64,000 nt of DNA, from contig NZ_CP013611.1 of the NCBI RefSeq assembly GCF_001482385.1, positions 744,001-808,000 on the forward strand. The letters are read 5' to 3'. Every line of letters starts with the position of its first letter. Position 1 is the first letter of the stretch. Made by a program: the position numbers and the translations under genes. The stretch is from Pseudoalteromonas rubra (GTDB taxonomy: Bacteria > Pseudomonadota > Gammaproteobacteria > Enterobacterales > Alteromonadaceae). The notes below the pieces were generated by a model that worked only from the letters and a program-made list of their open reading frames with translations, was not told the origin of the DNA and did no database searches. This document shows, one piece after another, positions 1 through 8,731 of the stretch.

Positions 1-55
1 CAATTATGAATATGCGATGACAATTACCGCATTCCGGGGGAATACAGGCGTAGCT

Positions 56-2341
56 ATGAACCAACAATTATCTGTCAGTAAACGTAACGGCCGTAAAGAG
101 CCGCTTGATTTAGATAAAATTCATCGAGTGATAAACTGGGCTGCTGAAGGCCTGAATAATGTGTCTGTTTCTCAGGTAGAGCTTAAATCTCACATTCAGT
201 TTTATGATGGTATTCGCACCGAAGACATCCATGAAACCATCATTAAAGCCGCCGCTGATCTAATTTCGAAAGATACGCCAGACTATCAATATCTGGCTGC
301 GCGCCTGGCAGTATTCCATTTGCGCAAAAAGGCTTACGGCCAGTTTGAGCCACCGCATTTGTACGATCATGTGACTAAACTGGTTGAAGACAAGCGCTAT
401 GATGCAGGTTTATTGACTGATTATACTCGAGAAGAATATGAACAGCTAAACGACTACCTTGAGCATGATCGTGATATGTCGTTTAGTTACGCCGCCGTCA
501 AACAGCTAGAAGGTAAGTACTTGGTGCAAAACCGGGTGACTGGCGAAATCTATGAGAGCGCTCAGTTCCTGTATATTCTGGTTGCAGCAAGCTTGTTCTC
601 AGATTATCCGAAAGAAACGCGACTTGATTATATCAAGCGTTTCTACGACGCGGTTTCACAGTTTAAGATTTCACTGCCAACGCCAATTATGTCGGGTGTA
701 CGTACACCGACTCGTCAATTCAGCTCATGCGTACTAATTGAAACGGCAGACAGCCTTGATTCTATTAACGCAACATCGTCTGCTATTGTTAAGTACGTTA
801 GCCAACGCGCCGGGATCGGTGTCAATGCAGGTCGGATCCGTGCTCTGGGTAGCCCTATCCGCAATGGTGAAGCATTCCACACAGGCTGTATTCCATTCTA
901 CAAGCACTTCCAAACAGCGGTGAAAAGCTGCTCTCAAGGGGGCGTTCGTGGCGGTGCTGCGACACTATTTTACCCTTTATGGCACCTGGAAGTGGAGAAC
1001 CTGCTGGTTCTGAAGAACAACCGAGGTGTTGAGGAAAACCGTGTAAGACACCTCGACTACGGTGTTCAGTTCAATAAAACGATGTACTCTCGCTTAATCA
1101 AAGACGATTACATCACTTTGTTCAGCCCGTCAGATGTACCTGGTTTGTACGACGCGTTCTTCGAAGATCAAGAAAAGTTCGAACGTCTGTATGTACAGTA
1201 TGAGCAGGATGATTCAATCCGTAAGAAGCGCATTAAAGCACTTGAGCTATTCTCTATGTTTGCTCAGGAACGCGCGAGTACTGGTCGTATTTATCTGCAA
1301 AACGTTGACCACTGTAATACGCACAGCCCGTTTGACGCAAAAGTTGCCCCTATTCGCCAGTCTAACCTGTGCCTGGAAATTGCACTGCCAACTAAGCCGC
1401 TTAGTCACGTCAATGACGAAGAAGGCGAGATTGCATTGTGTACTCTGTCTGCGTTTAACCTCGGCGCTATTAGCAGCCTGGATGAGCTTGAAGAGCTTGC
1501 TGAGCTGGCTGTTCGTGCTCTGGACAACTTGCTGGACTTCCAGGACTACCCTGTTCCAGCGGCAAAAAATGCCACCATGGGACGTCGCACCTTAGGTATC
1601 GGTGTCATCAACTTTGCTTACTATCTGGCAAAAAATGGCGTTAAATACTCAGATGGTAGCGCCAATGGTCTGACCCACAGAACGTTCGAAGCCATTCAGT
1701 ATTACCTGATGAAAGCTTCTAACAAGTTAGCTCAGGAACGTGGTGCTTGTCCTAAATTTAATGAGACAACCTACGCAAAAGGCATCATGCCTATCGATAC
1801 CTACAAAAAAGATGTAGACGGTATCTGTAACGAGCCTCTGCACCTGGACTGGGACGGATTACGTCAGGACGTAATGCAATATGGTATGCGTAACTCGACT
1901 TTGTCTGCGTTGATGCCATCTGAAACCTCTTCTCAGATCTCTAACGCAACGAATGGTATTGAGCCTCCACGCGGCCACATTAGCGTTAAGGCCAGTAAAG
2001 ATGGTATCCTAAAGCAAGTAGTGCCTGAGTACGAGCGACTGAAGGACAACTACGAGCTATTATGGGATATCCCTTCAAACGATGGCTATTTAGGCCTGGT
2101 CGGTATTATGCAAAAGTTTGTTGACCAAACTATTTCTGCAAATACCAACTACGACCCGACTAAGTTTGAAGGTGGCAAAGTACCTATGAAGCTGTTGCTT
2201 AAAGATTTACTTACCGCATACAAGCTGGGCGTAAAAACCTTGTATTACCACAACACCCGTGACGGTGCATCGGATGCCCAGGACGAAATGAAGCCTGAGG
2301 CTGAAGACGATGATTGTGCAGGCGGCGCTTGTAAAATCTAA
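56..2341 (+). CDS. nrdA: Ribonucleoside-diphosphate reductase class Ia, alpha subunit
   Basis: Catalytic large subunit that reduces ribonucleoside diphosphates to deoxyribonucleotides in the cytoplasm, using the radical made in NrdB. From the chosen ATG the protein is 761 residues, the same length as E. coli NrdA, and it aligns with it throughout. An N-terminal ATP-cone (about residues 5-95) is followed by the ten-stranded barrel. Visible catalytic residues are the cysteine in RQFSSCVL (E. coli C225), N/C/E in QSNLCLEIA (N437, C439, E441), the cysteine in IALCTLSAF (C462), the radical-relay pair in TLYYHN (Y730/Y731) and the C-terminal redox cysteines in DDCAGGACKI. An in-frame ATG at 17 would add 13 residues absent from the family, so 56 is preferred. 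It is followed by nrdB. Confidence 0.97.
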   Translation: MNQQLSVSKRNGRKEPLDLDKIHRVINWAAEGLNNVSVSQVELKSHIQFYDGIRTEDIHETIIKAAADLISKDTPDYQYLAARLAVFHLRKKAYGQFEPPHLYDHVTKLVEDKRYDAGLLTDYTREEYEQLNDYLEHDRDMSFSYAAVKQLEGKYLVQNRVTGEIYESAQFLYILVAASLFSDYPKETRLDYIKRFYDAVSQFKISLPTPIMSGVRTPTRQFSSCVLIETADSLDSINATSSAIVKYVSQRAGIGVNAGRIRALGSPIRNGEAFHTGCIPFYKHFQTAVKSCSQGGVRGGAATLFYPLWHLEVENLLVLKNNRGVEENRVRHLDYGVQFNKTMYSRLIKDDYITLFSPSDVPGLYDAFFEDQEKFERLYVQYEQDDSIRKKRIKALELFSMFAQERASTGRIYLQNVDHCNTHSPFDAKVAPIRQSNLCLEIALPTKPLSHVNDEEGEIALCTLSAFNLGAISSLDELEELAELAVRALDNLLDFQDYPVPAAKNATMGRRTLGIGVINFAYYLAKNGVKYSDGSANGLTHRTFEAIQYYLMKASNKLAQERGACPKFNETTYAKGIMPIDTYKKDVDGICNEPLHLDWDGLRQDVMQYGMRNSTLSALMPSETSSQISNATNGIEPPRGHISVKASKDGILKQVVPEYERLKDNYELLWDIPSNDGYLGLVGIMQKFVDQTISANTNYDPTKFEGGKVPMKLLLKDLLTAYKLGVKTLYYHNTRDGASDAQDEMKPEAEDDDCAGGACKI

Positions 2342-2349
2342 TCATAGTT

Positions 2350-2375
2350 AGCGGGTAATTTACCCGCTCTTTTTT
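2350..2375 (+). terminator. Terminator-like hairpin between nrdA and nrdB
   Basis: AGCGGGTA (2350-2357) pairs perfectly with TACCCGCT (2361-2368) across a 3-nt loop and is followed by CTTTTTT. It looks like an intrinsic terminator or attenuator inside the nrd operon, 18 nt before the nrdB start. Confidence 0.65.
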
Positions 2376-2392
2376 GGTGTCGAGAATTATCT

Positions 2393-3523
2393 ATGTCGTA
2401 TTCTACGTTTAACAGAACCCACAACAATCAATTGCAGGAGCCGATGTTTTTCGGCCAATCTGTTAATGTCTCCCGTTATGATCAGCAAAAGTATCCTATT
2501 TTCGAAAAGCTGATCGAAAAGCAGCTGTCTTTTTTCTGGCGCCCTGAAGAGGTCGACGTCAGCAAAGACAGATTGGATTTCCAGGCATTACCAGAGCACG
2601 AGAAACACATATTTCTGAGCAACCTAAAGTATCAAACACTGTTAGACAGTGTACAGGGACGCTCTCCCAATGTTGCTTTGCTCCCTATTGTTTCAATCCC
2701 AGAGTTAGAAACCTGGATTGAGACCTGGGCTTTCAGTGAAACGATCCACAGCCGCTCTTACACGCATATCATTCGTAACGTCACTAAGTCACCTGAACTG
2801 GTCTTCGACGACATCGTCGAAAACGATAAGATCAGTGAGCGTGCAGAGGCAGTTACTAAACATTATGACGCATTGATCGAAAAGGTCTCTTTGTATAATC
2901 TGTACGGCGAAGGCAAGCACGAAATCAACGGCGAAACAGTGCACATTAACCTGTTTGAGCTGAAGAAAATGCTTTATCTCTGCATTATGTCGGTGAACAT
3001 TCTGGAAGCGATCCGCTTTTATGTAAGCTTCGCCTGCTCATTTGCATTCGCAGAACGTGAGCTCATGGAAGGTAACGCCAAGATCATTAAGCTGATCGCC
3101 CGTGACGAAGCACTACACTTGTCTGGCACTCAGCACATCCTCAACATTATGCAAGATGGCAAAGATGATCCAGAAATGGCGATTGTGGCTGCACAATGTC
3201 AGGAGCAAGCGATCCAGATGTTTGTAGAAGCCGCTGAGCAGGAAAAAGAGTGGGCAGAATACCTGTTTAAAGATGGCTCTATGATTGGCCTGAACAAAGA
3301 CATCCTGTGCCAGTATGTGGAATACATCACCAACGTACGCATGACCGCTGTCGGTTTACCGGCACAGTTTGAAAGCAACAGTAACCCTATCCCCTGGATT
3401 AATGCCTGGTTAGTGTCTGACAACGTTCAGGTTGCGCCACAAGAGGCTGAGATCAGCTCATATCTGGTAGGTCAGATTGATGCAGAAGTCGATGCGTCTG
3501 ACTTTGGTGACTTTGACCTGTAA
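2393..3523 (+). CDS. nrdB: Ribonucleoside-diphosphate reductase class Ia, beta subunit
   Basis: Radical-generating small subunit. It holds the diferric centre and the stable tyrosyl radical that is passed to NrdA. The length, 376 residues, matches E. coli NrdB and similarity is high end to end. Counting the initiator Met, iron ligands and radical residue visible in the N-terminal half are D85 (TLLDSVQG), E116 and H119 (SETIHS) and Y123 (SRSYTH). The second ligand set is in [10 protein letters not shown] and [10 protein letters not shown]. The C-terminal tail ([22 protein letters not shown] region) is the segment that docks on NrdA. The stop codon overlaps the start of the ferredoxin gene by one base (TAATG), so translation is probably coupled. 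Confidence 0.97.
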   Translation: MSYSTFNRTHNNQLQEPMFFGQSVNVSRYDQQKYPIFEKLIEKQLSFFWRPEEVDVSKDRLDFQALPEHEKHIFLSNLKYQTLLDSVQGRSPNVALLPIVSIPELETWIETWAFSETIHSRSYTHIIRNVTKSPELVFDDIVENDKISERAEAVTKHYDALIEKVSLYNLYGEGKHEINGETVHINLFELKKMLYLCIMSVNILEAIRFYVSFACSFAFAERELMEGNAKIIKLIARDEALHLSGTQHILNIMQDGKDDPEMAIVAAQCQEQAIQMFVEAAEQEKEWAEYLFKDGSMIGLNKDILCQYVEYITNVRMTAVGLPAQFESNSNPIPWINAWLVSDNVQVAPQEAEISSYLVGQIDAEVDASDFGDFDL

Positions 3524-3795
3524 TGACAGACAGGCCAGTCAAAAAAATCTTTCTTGATCCTGACAAAGAGCCGCTCCTCCACGCGGCTCACTCCCCTTCA
3601 CTCCTTGCAACGCTTGAAGCCAATCAGGTTGAAGTTGCCTATCAGTGCAGAGAAGGGTTTTGTGGTGCGTGCCGCGCTAAGCTCTGCCGGGGAAAGATAG
3701 CCTACAATCAAGAACCTTTGGCGTTCGTCCGTGACGGAGAAATTTTGCTCTGTTGCAGCCAGCCAGTTACCGATGTGATCATTAAGCTAGTGTAG
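3523..3795 (+). CDS. yfaE: 2Fe-2S ferredoxin, YfaE-like, NrdB cofactor maintenance
   Basis: Small plant-type [2Fe-2S] ferredoxin of 90 residues. In E. coli, YfaE supplies electrons to regenerate the diferric-tyrosyl cofactor of NrdB, and its position directly after nrdB with a TAATG overlap supports the same role here. Three cluster ligands are seen in CREGFCGAC (C42, C47, C50), and the fourth is in LLCCS (C77 or C78). No transit or signal sequence is visible, so the protein is cytoplasmic. The 3' end overlaps the convergent YaeQ gene by nine bases. The function is inferred from family and context. Confidence 0.92.
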   Translation: MTDRPVKKIFLDPDKEPLLHAAHSPSLLATLEANQVEVAYQCREGFCGACRAKLCRGKIAYNQEPLAFVRDGEILLCCSQPVTDVIIKLV

Positions 3796-4311
3796 TTTAA
3801 TGATCTCACTTTGATAGTAATCCACTTTGTCACTCACGCTGATCACCCCATTATCTATGATCACGTCCCAATGCAAGCTACGCGATAAAACACCGGCCAA
3901 CTGACTCACAAAATCTGCGGATAGTGAAAAAATACTGATACCCTGTACCGCTATCAGATGAGGTGCCAGTTCTGCATACCAAGCATCTGCGTCAGACACC
4001 AGAAAAACCACCTTATTCGCTTGTTTACGATACTTTTGCAGTTCACTCAGGCTATGTACTCCAGCATAAAGTGCAACGTCTACTTGCCCCTGCGCATTCT
4101 CTAGCCAAACGTCTGGCTGATGCTTCTCTCTCACTCCCAGCCAGTGCACATTGTCTAAGTAAGACAGACCGCAAAACCCTATCAGCTTTAACACAAAATG
4201 CTCCAGCGTTTCGGCTTTTTGCAGCGCTGCGGTGAACACTTCCTGATGATGTGAGCGATGAAACAAGTCTGCAATATTCATTCGCACCTTAAAAACAAAG
4301 AGATCAGTCAT
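3787..4311 (-). CDS. yaeQ: YaeQ family protein
   Basis: Protein of 174 residues resembling E. coli YaeQ (181 residues), a compact protein with a PD-(D/E)XK-nuclease-like fold whose cellular role is not settled. The N terminus MTDLFVFKVRMNIADL matches the YaeQ pattern of a beta strand followed by NVADL, and the C terminus has the DNGVISVSD motif seen in the family. The longest frame opens with TTG at 4335; the ATG at 4311 gives the family-like N terminus and is preferred, although its ribosome-binding site is weak (AGG about 14 nt upstream). It is transcribed convergently with the nrd operon and diverges from the TonB receptor gene. Confidence 0.8.
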   Translation of the reverse strand: MTDLFVFKVRMNIADLFHRSHHQEVFTAALQKAETLEHFVLKLIGFCGLSYLDNVHWLGVREKHQPDVWLENAQGQVDVALYAGVHSLSELQKYRKQANKVVFLVSDADAWYAELAPHLIAVQGISIFSLSADFVSQLAGVLSRSLHWDVIIDNGVISVSDKVDYYQSEIIKLH

Positions 4312-4411
4312 GATATTTGTACCTGAACCTATCAAACTAACTATATTAAGCCGTCAAAATAATGCAAACTTAAAGAGATAGTATAACATCATTGATACCG
4401 TAATAATGCGG

Positions 4412-4426
4412 TGTTATATTATTGCA
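4412..4426 (+). promoter_or_regulatory. Zur-like operator upstream of the His-rich TonB receptor
   Basis: TGTTATATTATTGCA resembles the gammaproteobacterial Zur core (TGTTATA-N-TATAACA), matching the left half exactly and most of the right half. A further half-site-like TATAACATC lies at 4382-4390. The site sits 17 bp before the receptor start, where a bound repressor would block transcription or initiation. The assignment rests on motif resemblance plus the zinc-receptor character of the gene. Confidence 0.5.
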
Positions 4427-4443
4427 AGTATAAACAATTCAGA

Positions 4444-6999
4444 ATGAGTACTATGTTTAAGCAGTCTTTGATTACTTTTGCCATAACCAGCGCAATTTTT
4501 TCCTCGCAGGCCTCTGCCGCACAATTAAAAGGTAAAGTGCTGGATACCAATAACCAGCCCGTTCCTAATGCAACGGTGCATCTGCACGGTAAATCTCAGT
4601 CCGTTAAAACCGATATTAACGGTCAATTTAGCATTAACGTCGATCAAGCAGCTCAGCTGCATGTCAGTAAAGACAACTTTATCAATGAGCGCATTGATGT
4701 CACTCCGGAATCGCCTTATGTGACCGTTAAGCTAGCACCAAGTTCAGTTGAGAGCGTAGTGGTATACGCCTCTGCGCTGCACAAAAGTAACATCGAAATG
4801 GCTTCTCCTGTCGCCGTTTTAAGTGGTGATGAGCTGAAAAACAGCGCCAAGCCAACACTCGGTGAAACACTCAAACAACTGCCAGGCATTAACGCCAGTT
4901 ATTTTGGACCTGTATCATCAAGCCCAATCATTCGTGGTTTAGACGGTCCACGCGTTAAAATTACCCAGAACGGTCTGGACAGCAGTGATGCATCTCGTGT
5001 CGGGCCTGACCACGCCAATACCAACGATTCTCTGGCTGCACAGCAAATTGAAGTGCTGCGCGGCCCTGCTACATTACTCTATGGCTCAGGCGCTATTGGT
5101 GGTGTAGTTAATGTGGTAGATAACCGTATCCCGACTGATGTGATTGAAGGAGTTCAGGGCGCAGCAGAGTTCAGCCACGACACCAATTCAAATACCAATA
5201 CAGTCGCTGCATTATTTGAAGCAGGTAACAACGGCTTTAATTTCCACTTTGATGGCGTAACGCGTAAAGGCGGCGACTATGAAACACCGCGTTTTGCCCT
5301 ACCGGGTGAAGAACATGACGACCATGGCCACGATGAGCATGATCACGACGAACATGGTCATGATGAGCACGGTGAAGACGAGCATGGGGAAGAAGCAAAC
5401 GGCGAAACTAAGTACGCAGAACGTGTTGCCAATACCTTTATCGACTCTGAGCAATTTAATATTGGTACCAGTTTCGTTGGCGATCACCTGACGGTTGGCC
5501 TATCTTACGGCCGCATTGAAACAGACTATGGGATCCCTGCCCACTCTCATGAACATCACGACCATGGCGATGAACATGACCATGAAGAACATGACCATGA
5601 AGAACATGATCATGACGACCATGATGAGCATAGCGAAGACGAGCACGACCATGCACATGGCGCAGAAGAAGAAGCCGTCTTCGCTCGTGTTAAACAAGAC
5701 AGATGGCAGGCACTCTTTAACTACGCATTACACAACAACTGGATCGAGTCTATCCAAGTGCGCGCAGGTTTTACCGATTATGAACACTCCGAGATTGAAC
5801 ATGGTGAAGTTGGTACAACATTCACTAACGAAACAACTGAACTGAGAACCAACCTCGAGCACAGATTAGGCGAATGGCACGGCATTATCGGTTATCACTT
5901 CTCTGACAGTGACTACGCCGCTGAGGGCGCAGAAGCGTTCACCCCAGCGACTAACACAAAAACACATGCATTCTACGTGCTTGAAGAGCGCCGTTTTGGT
6001 GATGTAACTTTAGAGCTGGGTGCACGTGTTGAAGACTTCGCATTGTCTAGCAACTTTACGTCAGGCCACGATGACCATGACGAGCATGATCATGATGACC
6101 ACGGTCACGACGAGCATGAAGGTCATGAAGATGAACACATGGCCGAGGTAATCGACTATACACTGGATACTACTAACTTTAGTGCCTCAATTGGCGCTGT
6201 GTATGATTATGCTGAAGGTCACAATGTTGCCGTTAACCTGTCTCGCTCAGAGCGTGCACCTCTGACAGCCGAACTGCTGTCAAATGGCCTTCACATCGCC
6301 ACCTCTACTTATGAGCTGGGCCTTGGCTACCATATCGAAGGTGATGAAGTTCACTTCGAGCCTGAGCACATTGAACAGGAAAGATCGACCAATCTGGATA
6401 TCAGCCTAAGACGTTTCATTGGCGATTTTGGTTACACAGTAAACTTCTTCTACAATGATGTCTCGAATTACTATTATCAGCGTAATACCGGCTACATGTA
6501 TACCGGTGAACACGGCATTGAACTGGCTGACCACCATCATGATGGTGCCCTGCCCGTTTATCAATTTGAAAGTGCCGATGCTGAACTATATGGGTTTGAA
6601 TTTGACGCCCACTATCAGATTGATGCGCGTAACCGCATTAAAGTCTATGGTGACCACCTAAGAGCTGAACTAGATTCAGGCGAATATCTGCCACGTATTC
6701 CAGCTAATAAGCTGGGTACGAGCTACCGCTTTGAGCTTGAAGATTTTGCAGCAGAGCTGAGCGCCACGCACTACATGACACAGGACAAATTAGCGCAGTC
6801 AGAAACGAAAACCGACAGCTATACTTTACTAAATGCCAGCTTCAGTTATGACTTTAGTTTGTCAGGTGTAGATCTGGTTGGTTATGTGAATGTCGACAAC
6901 ATCACCGATGAACTTGGCTTTGTACACAGCTCATTTATCAAAGAGCAAGCCCCGTTGCCAGGACGTAACTTCAAGTTAGGGATCCGTGGTTACTTCTAA
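4444..6999 (+). CDS. TonB-dependent outer-membrane receptor with histidine-rich loops (ZnuD-like)
   Basis: Outer-membrane active transporter, probably for zinc, driven by TonB-ExbBD. From the ATG at 4444 it has 851 residues. A signal peptide ends near SSQASAAQ. A carboxypeptidase-regulatory-like beta domain (about 27-100) is followed by a plug domain (LKNSAKPTLGETLKQLPG, then PIIRGLDGPRVKI and IEVLRGPATLLYGSGAIGGVVN) and a beta barrel ending in a C-terminal phenylalanine, usual for outer-membrane proteins. Three extracellular-loop segments are extremely rich in His/Asp/Glu: about 285-325, 370-410 and 540-570. ZnuD of Neisseria has comparable His-rich loops. A Zur-like operator lies just upstream. 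The frame can begin at GTG 4411, but 4444 gives a clean signal peptide. The metal could also be another divalent ion. Confidence 0.88.
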   Translation: MSTMFKQSLITFAITSAIFSSQASAAQLKGKVLDTNNQPVPNATVHLHGKSQSVKTDINGQFSINVDQAAQLHVSKDNFINERIDVTPESPYVTVKLAPSSVESVVVYASALHKSNIEMASPVAVLSGDELKNSAKPTLGETLKQLPGINASYFGPVSSSPIIRGLDGPRVKITQNGLDSSDASRVGPDHANTNDSLAAQQIEVLRGPATLLYGSGAIGGVVNVVDNRIPTDVIEGVQGAAEFSHDTNSNTNTVAALFEAGNNGFNFHFDGVTRKGGDYETPRFALPGEEHDDHGHDEHDHDEHGHDEHGEDEHGEEANGETKYAERVANTFIDSEQFNIGTSFVGDHLTVGLSYGRIETDYGIPAHSHEHHDHGDEHDHEEHDHEEHDHDDHDEHSEDEHDHAHGAEEEAVFARVKQDRWQALFNYALHNNWIESIQVRAGFTDYEHSEIEHGEVGTTFTNETTELRTNLEHRLGEWHGIIGYHFSDSDYAAEGAEAFTPATNTKTHAFYVLEERRFGDVTLELGARVEDFALSSNFTSGHDDHDEHDHDDHGHDEHEGHEDEHMAEVIDYTLDTTNFSASIGAVYDYAEGHNVAVNLSRSERAPLTAELLSNGLHIATSTYELGLGYHIEGDEVHFEPEHIEQERSTNLDISLRRFIGDFGYTVNFFYNDVSNYYYQRNTGYMYTGEHGIELADHHHDGALPVYQFESADAELYGFEFDAHYQIDARNRIKVYGDHLRAELDSGEYLPRIPANKLGTSYRFELEDFAAELSATHYMTQDKLAQSETKTDSYTLLNASFSYDFSLSGVDLVGYVNVDNITDELGFVHSSFIKEQAPLPGRNFKLGIRGYF

Positions 7000-7062
7000 G
7001 TTTTTAGGCGCTGTTTTACTTGTTAGCTAATAGCAAAAAACAAACAGTTCCTATCTGAGCCC

Positions 7063-7093
7063 AATGCCGCTGTAAAGCGGCATTTTCTTTTTT
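7063..7093 (+). terminator. Rho-independent terminator of the TonB receptor gene
   Basis: AATGCCGC (7063-7070) pairs with GCGGCATT (7077-7084) across a 6-nt loop and is followed by a T-rich tract to 7093. Confidence 0.8.
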
Positions 7094-7256
7094 AGCCCTA
7101 CCATAATAATAAGTACCGTTAGAACCGGTTAAAAAAGCCTGCACACTCACACAGTTTAATGCGACTAATCCTCACCAGACAGGCCCTATCAAGCTGTGCA
7201 TCAAACCAGTCAACTTAGAACTAAAAACGTTAAGAGAATTCAACTGGCTGCAAAGG

Positions 7257-7805
7257 TTACAACTGGGTAAAAAAGTCTTCAGGCTGGTGTCTGACAGGTT
7301 TAGTACAGTGTACGGTTGGTGTACCCAGATACAGATAACCGACGATTTCATCCTGCTCATTCAATCCCAGTTGGCGCTTCACCGAGTTGCTTTGTGCAAA
7401 GTAACCCGTTCTCCATACGCCAGACAGTCCCTGAGCAAAGGCCGCCTGCTGCATAGCAAATACGCTGCAGGCTGCACTCTCTACCTGCTCAATTCTGGGT
7501 ACTTTTGGATGTTCCATATAAGGAGAAACCGCGATAACCAGCATAGGGGCACGCTCAGGTAAAGACTTCGCACGGTCGATGATACGTTGCTCTTGTTGCT
7601 CCTCAACCGCAGCCTGATAAAAGATCTCGCCCAGCTTCTCTCTGCCGTGCTCCTCAACCAGAATAAAGCGCCACGGCTTTAATCCTCCGTGATCTGGCAC
7701 TTTAAGAGCTGCTTTTTTTATTACTTCCAGCTGAGCCGCATCAGGGCCCGGGAATGACAAGTTGCTGTCAGATTGTCGCGTCGTTAATAGTTCAATGGCA
7801 TCCAT
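7257..7805 (-). CDS. ydjA: Nitroreductase family protein, YdjA-like
   Basis: FMN-dependent oxidoreductase of 182 residues, close in length and pattern to E. coli YdjA (183 residues), a minimal nitroreductase-fold enzyme of uncertain natural substrate. Diagnostic stretches are MDAIELLTTRQSDSNL at the N terminus (the RxS motif for FMN phosphate, here RQS), APDHGG-like VPDHGGLKPWRF, the KVPRIEQVESA helix and EIVGYLYLGTPT near the C terminus. An AGGA ribosome-binding site precedes the ATG by 8 nt. No signal peptide is seen, so it is cytoplasmic. It faces the TonB receptor gene convergently and lies downstream of the DoxX gene on the same strand. Confidence 0.88.
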   Translation of the reverse strand: MDAIELLTTRQSDSNLSFPGPDAAQLEVIKKAALKVPDHGGLKPWRFILVEEHGREKLGEIFYQAAVEEQQEQRIIDRAKSLPERAPMLVIAVSPYMEHPKVPRIEQVESAACSVFAMQQAAFAQGLSGVWRTGYFAQSNSVKRQLGLNEQDEIVGYLYLGTPTVHCTKPVRHQPEDFFTQL

Positions 7806-7887
7806 TTGTAATTCCTATAATTTCTGTTAGTACCCTATTCTAACGCGACACCGGCGCAAAAGTTTAGTGTCTGCTTTCAAAAACCGC

Positions 7888-8589
7888 TTACGGCAAGTAA
7901 TTTTGCTCAGGTTCCAGTGGCTTTCGAACCCAATAGTCCACACTAAAGTAGCGCCCACCTCCGGTAAACAACAGGCTTATCAGCATAGCAAAATAGATAG
8001 CCGCGAACTCAATACCATTGTTCAGGATCACCGGATTACCATACTCATAGAGATATTCTGGTAGGCCATTCGCTGCAACGATCTCTTTGATACGAGATAA
8101 CCGCTCAGCTACTTCTATACTGGCTTCCAGACTCTGCTTCGCAGCATCGCTGCCCAACCAAGCAAAAACCTGTGCTGCACTGGTATCAGGATTACTGGGG
8201 GCGACGGAAAACCAGCCGTTATGCCAATGCACCTGAGTTGCAGCGACGAACATGGTCACAGCAAGTGGGATGGACACCAAACGTGTGGCCAGTCCAATTA
8301 ACAGCAACCAGCCGCCGAGAAACTCTGTCCAGCCCGCCAGAAAGGCCAGCAAGTCGGGTGCCGGTAAACCAAGCCCCCAGTCTGAATTACCAAACCAGGC
8401 CACCACATTCTCATCGGCCAACAAGCGTGACAGACCAGTAATATCAGGATTGGCGAGGTTTAGTTTGCTATAACCAGCTATGATCATGACCGGAGCCAGG
8501 ATCAACCTGAGCATCAATGGCGCCAGACCGTCGAGCAAGGCTAATCTATTAAGAAAGGTACGATAAAAGGAATAGAGTGATTTATACAT
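7888..8589 (-). CDS. DoxX family membrane protein
   Basis: Integral inner-membrane protein of 233 residues with the DoxX/DoxD pattern. The first helix has LRLILAPVMIIAGYSKL, then come AFLAGWTEFLGGWLLLIGLATR and a further helix, IPLAVTMFVAATQVHWHNGWF. A fourth hydrophobic segment (EFAAIYFAMLISLLFTGGG) lies near the C terminus. A soluble insert of about 70 residues, ending near YEYGNPVILNNG, lies between helices three and four and is longer than in short DoxX proteins. DoxX proteins are linked to respiratory or thiosulfate/quinone redox functions, but the biochemical role of this subgroup is unknown. It lies downstream of the FadH-like gene on the same strand, separated by a terminator-like hairpin. 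Confidence 0.82.
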   Translation of the reverse strand: MYKSLYSFYRTFLNRLALLDGLAPLMLRLILAPVMIIAGYSKLNLANPDITGLSRLLADENVVAWFGNSDWGLGLPAPDLLAFLAGWTEFLGGWLLLIGLATRLVSIPLAVTMFVAATQVHWHNGWFSVAPSNPDTSAAQVFAWLGSDAAKQSLEASIEVAERLSRIKEIVAANGLPEYLYEYGNPVILNNGIEFAAIYFAMLISLLFTGGGRYFSVDYWVRKPLEPEQNYLP

Positions 8590-8676
8590 AAATAAAGTCT
8601 GTTATAACTGATGTTATAGAGTGTAGACCTTAAATCACCGTTTTTTATTGCAAATAGCGTGGTTTTAAATAGCACA

Positions 8677-8714
8677 AAACACGGGTGATATGCCCAATAA
8701 GCATGCCCGTGCTT
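8677..8714 (-). terminator. Probable terminator of the 2,4-dienoyl-CoA reductase gene
   Basis: On the minus strand AAAGCACGGG pairs with CCCGTGTTTT (one mismatch) around an 18-nt loop that itself contains GGGCAT-type pairing. It lies 18 nt after the fadH stop codon. The U-tract is short, so strength is uncertain. Confidence 0.5.
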
Positions 8715-8731
8715 TGTCTGTCCTGGAACGA

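Noticed and set aside
5299..5697. Met-rich open frames on both strands inside the TonB receptor gene
   Set aside because: They are shadows of the repetitive His/Asp codons (CAT/GAC) in the receptor's loops.
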